From: Haloarcula rubra
GTDB lineage: Archaea; Halobacteriota; Halobacteria; Halobacteriales; Haloarculaceae
Assembly (NCBI RefSeq): GCF_019599465.1
Contig: NZ_RKLR01000004.1
Coordinates: 124,001 to 188,000 of the forward strand
Direction: 5' to 3'
DNA length: 64,000 nucleotides
The position numbers and the translations under genes were made by a program. The notes under the pieces were generated by a model. The model made no database searches. It worked only from the letters and a program-made list of their open reading frames with translations, and was not told the origin of the DNA. Every line of letters begins with the position of its first letter. Within the stretch, counting starts at the first letter, position 1. This document shows, in pieces, positions 61,083 to 64,000 of this stretch.

Positions 61083-61538
61083 TCAGAGTATGTATATTGC
61101 GAGTCCGGCTAAGATGACGAGCAGTAGAATCGTTAGATAAAAGCCGAGATTGCTATCTCCTGACCCTGGTTGGGCTGGGGAACTCGTGGCTTCACGCACG
61201 TTTGAGATCGTTTCGACATCATCGTCGGGGTGTGTGTACTGATTGTCGCTGTCCTCGGATGGTTCTGGGGCTACCTTCTTGAACTCCTCTGTCCCGCAGA
61301 CTTTGCACTGTTCACGCTCTTCGGTGTGTTTCTGCTTGCACTTTTTACAGTACCAGACTTCTTCCTGGTGTTCTGACTCCGATGTCGATTGTGTCGTCCG
61401 CACCTTTGAGGACGCCCCTCGCTCCTCGCGATATTGGGTAAACACAGTGTGCTCACACTCAGAACACTCAGAGGGATTGGACCGATAGGTTTCTCCACAA
61501 CGGTTACACTCCCACTTGTCGCTTCGAAACAACCCCAT
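61083..61538 (-). CDS. Zinc-ribbon protein with C-terminal TM anchor
   Basis: 151 aa. Two zinc ribbons: WECNRCGETYRSNPSECSEC (residues about 9-28) and VWYCKKCKQKH with EQCKVCGTEEF. A Ser/Thr-rich acidic linker and a C-terminal TM helix (YLTILLLVILAGLAIYIL) follow. Divergent from the zinc-ribbon gene at 61639. Role unknown; tail-anchored zinc-ribbons are frequent in Halobacteria. Confidence 0.65.
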   Translation of the reverse strand: MGLFRSDKWECNRCGETYRSNPSECSECEHTVFTQYREERGASSKVRTTQSTSESEHQEEVWYCKKCKQKHTEEREQCKVCGTEEFKKVAPEPSEDSDNQYTHPDDDVETISNVREATSSPAQPGSGDSNLGFYLTILLLVILAGLAIYIL

Positions 61539-61638
61539 ATCGTTATTCAGACACCCGGAATCAAGTATTAGTACCGACTATTCAGACAATCCGTTGCTGC
61601 ATTGTGATTTATATTTGGCACTGTCCAACAGGCCACCA

Positions 61639-61944
61639 ATGCTGTGGGTGTGTGACAGATGTGGGACTATCCACTCTCAGAACCCGCTGGAGTGTCGAAA
61701 ATGTGGCCATCGAATCCTCGATCCGATCCAGCCCAACGAGTACGAACGAAAATACGACGAGAAGCCCCCAGAACCTGTTGATGATGCAATTACGATGGGT
61801 ACCACATCAGAGCCAGATTTTGAGTCCTCACCAGATGTAGCTGTAGACGGATCAATCTCTACAGAGGACAGGGAAGAAGTAGATAGCAGTCAACAGCAAG
61901 AGGACAGTGGTTTACTCGCCCGGTTACGGAATTGGTTATCCTGA
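61639..61944 (+). CDS. Zinc-ribbon protein
   Basis: 101 aa. MLWVCDRCGTIHSQNPLECR then KCGHRILDPIQ gives a single zinc ribbon (C-x2-C, C-x2-C). The rest is acidic and disordered, ending LLARLRNWLS. ATG 61639 is 26 bases after TTTATATTTGG, a good TATA box, so leaderless. The similarity of its ribbon to the first ribbon of the divergent gene suggests they arose together. Confidence 0.65.
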   Translation: MLWVCDRCGTIHSQNPLECRKCGHRILDPIQPNEYERKYDEKPPEPVDDAITMGTTSEPDFESSPDVAVDGSISTEDREEVDSSQQQEDSGLLARLRNWLS

Positions 61945-61972
61945 AGATTTCGGCTCATTTGACAAGCCGTTA

Positions 61973-62824
61973 CTACCTGTCCGTGTCGTCAGTAGACCCG
62001 TCTGGGATGTCTGGAGGTTGATCCAGCTGATAGGCTGCGGCGGCACTCAGTCGCCATGACGGTGCATCGCCATGTACTGCCTGCCCGTTCGTCACCGATT
62101 GAATAAACGTCCGGATCTCCTGCTGGAACTCAGTATCCCGCTCTTCGGCTATTTGAACTGGTGATTGGGGACGGTCCGGCCGTTTTGTGCCGCGGTTGAT
62201 GACGTACGTTCGTGCAAACGCCAGTCGGAGGTGTTCCGGCCCGTTCAACAGATACAGCGGTAGTGAGAGCGGAGTCTCGCTGCTTTTCACGCCCTTCGGA
62301 GCGCCCAATGCATACAACAGACGGCCCAGCACGCTTGCATCCGTCGCTGGGCGGAGTTCGGTTGCCCGTCCGTCGTCGGCCTCGCGAAACGCCACAGAAC
62401 CGGTTCCGATTCGATCCAATGCTTCGGTGGCTACGCTTCTCGTCTCGTCCGTCACTGTCAACGCCGGGACCCAGTTATCGTTGATACTCCCGCCGCTGAA
62501 GATCCAGGCGACGAGGACGTTCAACGTCTGGAGGGTAGGTGAGTCCCAGTCGAGATTAAACCAGCCGTTGCGCTGGGCTTTCTGCATCCCACGGACTGCA
62601 TCCGGACGGCCGTCGCCGTCGACCCACGACCGGATTCGGCTTCGTGGCAGGTTCAATGCTGACGCGACGGCGGTCGACCCTTTGTTCGGGTTCTTCGCCG
62701 TGTACTTCGTGACTTCGTGATACTGGCGGACGAGTTCGACTGGTGTGGCCTCGCTACTCGTCTTGTAGGTCTCGATGAAGGCCTGTATGAGAGTGTCTGT
62801 GTCAGGTGGGTGCGATACAGGCAT
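61973..62824 (-). CDS. HTH protein with LAGLIDADG-like C-terminal domain
   Basis: 283 aa. The N-terminal 110 residues include an HTH (VASALNLPRSRIRSWVDGDG). The C-terminal part has LVAWIFSGGSINDNWVPALT followed by LGRLLYALGAPKGVKSSETP and LSLPLYLLNGPEHLRLAFAR, the spacing of helices and strands seen in LAGLIDADG homing endonucleases, though the two acidic catalytic positions are replaced by Ser/Ala. It may be a domesticated DNA-binding protein. The longer frame to 62896 has no support. Confidence 0.45.
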   Translation of the reverse strand: MPVSHPPDTDTLIQAFIETYKTSSEATPVELVRQYHEVTKYTAKNPNKGSTAVASALNLPRSRIRSWVDGDGRPDAVRGMQKAQRNGWFNLDWDSPTLQTLNVLVAWIFSGGSINDNWVPALTVTDETRSVATEALDRIGTGSVAFREADDGRATELRPATDASVLGRLLYALGAPKGVKSSETPLSLPLYLLNGPEHLRLAFARTYVINRGTKRPDRPQSPVQIAEERDTEFQQEIRTFIQSVTNGQAVHGDAPSWRLSAAAAYQLDQPPDIPDGSTDDTDR

Positions 62825-62874
62825 CTGATAGCGTTGTTCTGAAGCGGGAACGCGAGGTAGAAAGCTGTTAGTGC

Positions 62875-63348
62875 TTAGGCGTCCGGACCGGACCACTCTG
62901 CGAGCGTCGCCGAATTGTCGCCCTGTTCCGATCGGTACGTGACCCTGACGTTTGCCTGGTCGAAGTTGCTCCCGTCCTGTTCGATTGTTACCGAGGCGCC
63001 AGCAGAGATTTCGCTGCCGTCACCGTATGCGTCGAATTGGTCCCACGTAGCTGAACTCACTGGGCCAGATAAGCCGGTCCCGTCGAAATCTTCATTGGAA
63101 ATTACAGTGAGGGTCTGCGCCTCGATAGTGTCACCACCGTCATGCGTGATATCCAACTGTGGCGTACCGGAGCTATCGTAGTCGAAGCTGAAGCTCGCCT
63201 GTGGGGCTGTATTGCTGACCTGGTCGCCCAGACCGAGAACGAATGTTGCAATCACGGCCGCGAGGATCACGGTGATCGCGACCATGAGGATTACGCCTAT
63301 GACGGGTGAGACACCCTGGTCGTCGGAGAGTAGTTTGCGAATTTCCAT
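62875..63348 (-). CDS. Archaeal type IV pilin (pilin_N domain)
   Basis: 157 aa. The prepilin signal is [18 protein letters not shown], cut by PibD after the Gly, followed by the hydrophobic helix [19 protein letters not shown]. The mature part is a short beta-rich domain with [20 protein letters not shown]. These form adhesive pili or contribute to biofilms. Its divergent neighbour at 63678 has nearly the same N-terminal half, so the two are paralogues. Confidence 0.85.
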   Translation of the reverse strand: MEIRKLLSDDQGVSPVIGVILMVAITVILAAVIATFVLGLGDQVSNTAPQASFSFDYDSSGTPQLDITHDGGDTIEAQTLTVISNEDFDGTGLSGPVSSATWDQFDAYGDGSEISAGASVTIEQDGSNFDQANVRVTYRSEQGDNSATLAEWSGPDA

Positions 63349-63379
63349 TGTTGTTCAACGGAAAGCCGGCGACAGAGTT

Positions 63380-63397
63380 TTGTTAGTTCCCTAACAA
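63380..63397. promoter_or_regulatory. Inverted repeat in the pilin intergenic region
   Basis: TTGTTAG-TTCC-CTAACAA, perfect seven-base arms. It lies about 32-49 bases before the 62875-63348 pilin start, at the BRE/TATA position of its promoter, and may bind a regulator. The 63349-63677 gap of 329 bases otherwise holds no gene. A second TATA box (TCTTTATAAC, about 63638-63645) lies 30-40 bases before the 63678 pilin. Confidence 0.4.
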
Positions 63398-63677
63398 CCA
63401 CTGTTTGCTGTTGGGTGGTTCTGTCCACTCGACTTTCTCGTAGTATCCAAGTTAGTAGCCACATACTTAAACCCATCACGGTGATTACAGAGTCTGAGAA
63501 CGCCCACCGTTTCAAATGCCTGATAATCGGAGCGGTGCATTATTCGGACATATCAGGGTCTAAGAGTGGATTTCAACTCAGTCTTGAAGCGATGAAATCC
63601 AGACTTGAAAATGGGAAATTGCCGAACGGTAGTATATCTTTATAACATTCGATATTATGGTAGTTTACGTACAACCT

Positions 63678-64000
63678 ATGGACCTGAAAGCACTGATTAA
63701 CGACGACGATGCGGTTTCGCCTGTCATAGGCGTGATCCTCATGGTCGCCATCACCGTCATCCTCGCGGCCGTGATCGCGTCCTTCGTCCTTGGACTCGGA
63801 GACCAAGCACAGCAGACAACGCCTCAGGCGAGCTTCAGTTTCGACTACGAATCAAGTTCTCACAGCTTAGGCGGGACGACCTACGATGGATATCTTGATG
63901 TAACTCACGATGGAGGCGATTCCATCTCAATAGACGAAGTGTATATCCGTGGTAGTGGTTCCAACACTACTGATTCATGGGCGAACATCGGAAGTTCAAC
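63678..64000 (+). CDS. Archaeal type IV pilin (partial at window end)
   Basis: At least 107 residues, cut by the right edge. N-terminus MDLKALINDDDAVSPVIG with the hydrophobic helix [20 protein letters not shown] and the shared ASFSFDYESSSHSLGGT start of the beta domain. TATA box upstream. It is a paralogue of the divergent pilin at 62875: the helix is nearly identical, while the beta domain differs after about residue 55. Confidence 0.8.
   Translation, partial: MDLKALINDDDAVSPVIGVILMVAITVILAAVIASFVLGLGDQAQQTTPQASFSFDYESSSHSLGGTTYDGYLDVTHDGGDSISIDEVYIRGSGSNTTDSWANIGSS

Overview
The window comes from a halophilic archaeon (class Halobacteria). The evidence is the high GC content, acidic proteins, Tat-dependent lipoproteins, a PGF-CTERM surface anchor, BRE/TATA promoters about 25-30 bases in front of start codons (leaderless genes), archaeal-type Cbf5 and membrane insertase, and archaeal type IV pilins. 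Genus cannot be fixed from the sequence alone.

Region 1 (1-38480) is ordinary chromosome. It opens with a Dpp/Opp-type peptide ABC transporter operon read leftward (cut by the window start) and a divergent BtuF / BtuCD cobalamin-type importer whose two transcripts appear to share one palindromic TATA box. Next come an Hrq1/MrfA-type helicase, an MscS channel, an Lrp/AsnC regulator, and carA and carB, which lie 4.9 kb apart on opposite strands but carry related palindromes in front of them. Then follow ketopantoate reductase, several haloarchaeal conserved hypotheticals, two FAD enzymes, a tandem array of four related Tat-lipoproteins, a 7TM histidine kinase, homoserine kinase, an Azf-like dehydrogenase, a 2-hydroxyacid dehydrogenase, a peroxiredoxin, the adk / EMC3-like insertase / cmk / cbf5 cluster, an ATP-grasp ligase and tRNA-Pro(GGG).

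Region 2 (38552 to about 61 kb) looks like an integrated mobile element next to that tRNA. Its left arm (+ strand, 38653-44101) is one tightly overlapping operon of small zinc-ribbon proteins, a possible PD-(D/E)XK nuclease, a cytosine-5 DNA methyltransferase and a large HTH protein that may be the replication or control protein. A structured, GC-rich non-coding stretch follows. A central AT-rich cargo island (44.4-46.8 kb) holds a mini-HTH, an Mrr-like nuclease, a MarR-like regulator and a four-TM protein resembling Pycsar/SLATT-type effectors. The right arm (- strand, 58712-47008) is a co-oriented run of about twenty genes: a spike-like secreted protein, a stack of small membrane proteins, a polytopic protein with an ectodomain, a P-loop ATPase, a lectin-like adhesin and a membrane/helix-hairpin-helix protein. 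No capsid, portal, terminase, relaxase or conjugation ATPase was recognised. The arm therefore looks like a module for a membrane-bounded particle, comparable in logic to pleolipoviruses or vesicle-forming plasmids such as pR1SE. A divergent AbrB-like protein with a perfect palindrome between the promoters is the probable switch. Two membrane proteins and a tyrosine recombinase close the element.

Region 3 (about 61-64 kb) has a divergent pair of zinc-ribbon proteins, a possible HTH/LAGLIDADG-like protein and two divergent type IV pilin genes, the last cut by the window end. No copy of the tRNA 3' end was seen near the integrase, so the right border of the element is unresolved and may lie beyond 64000.
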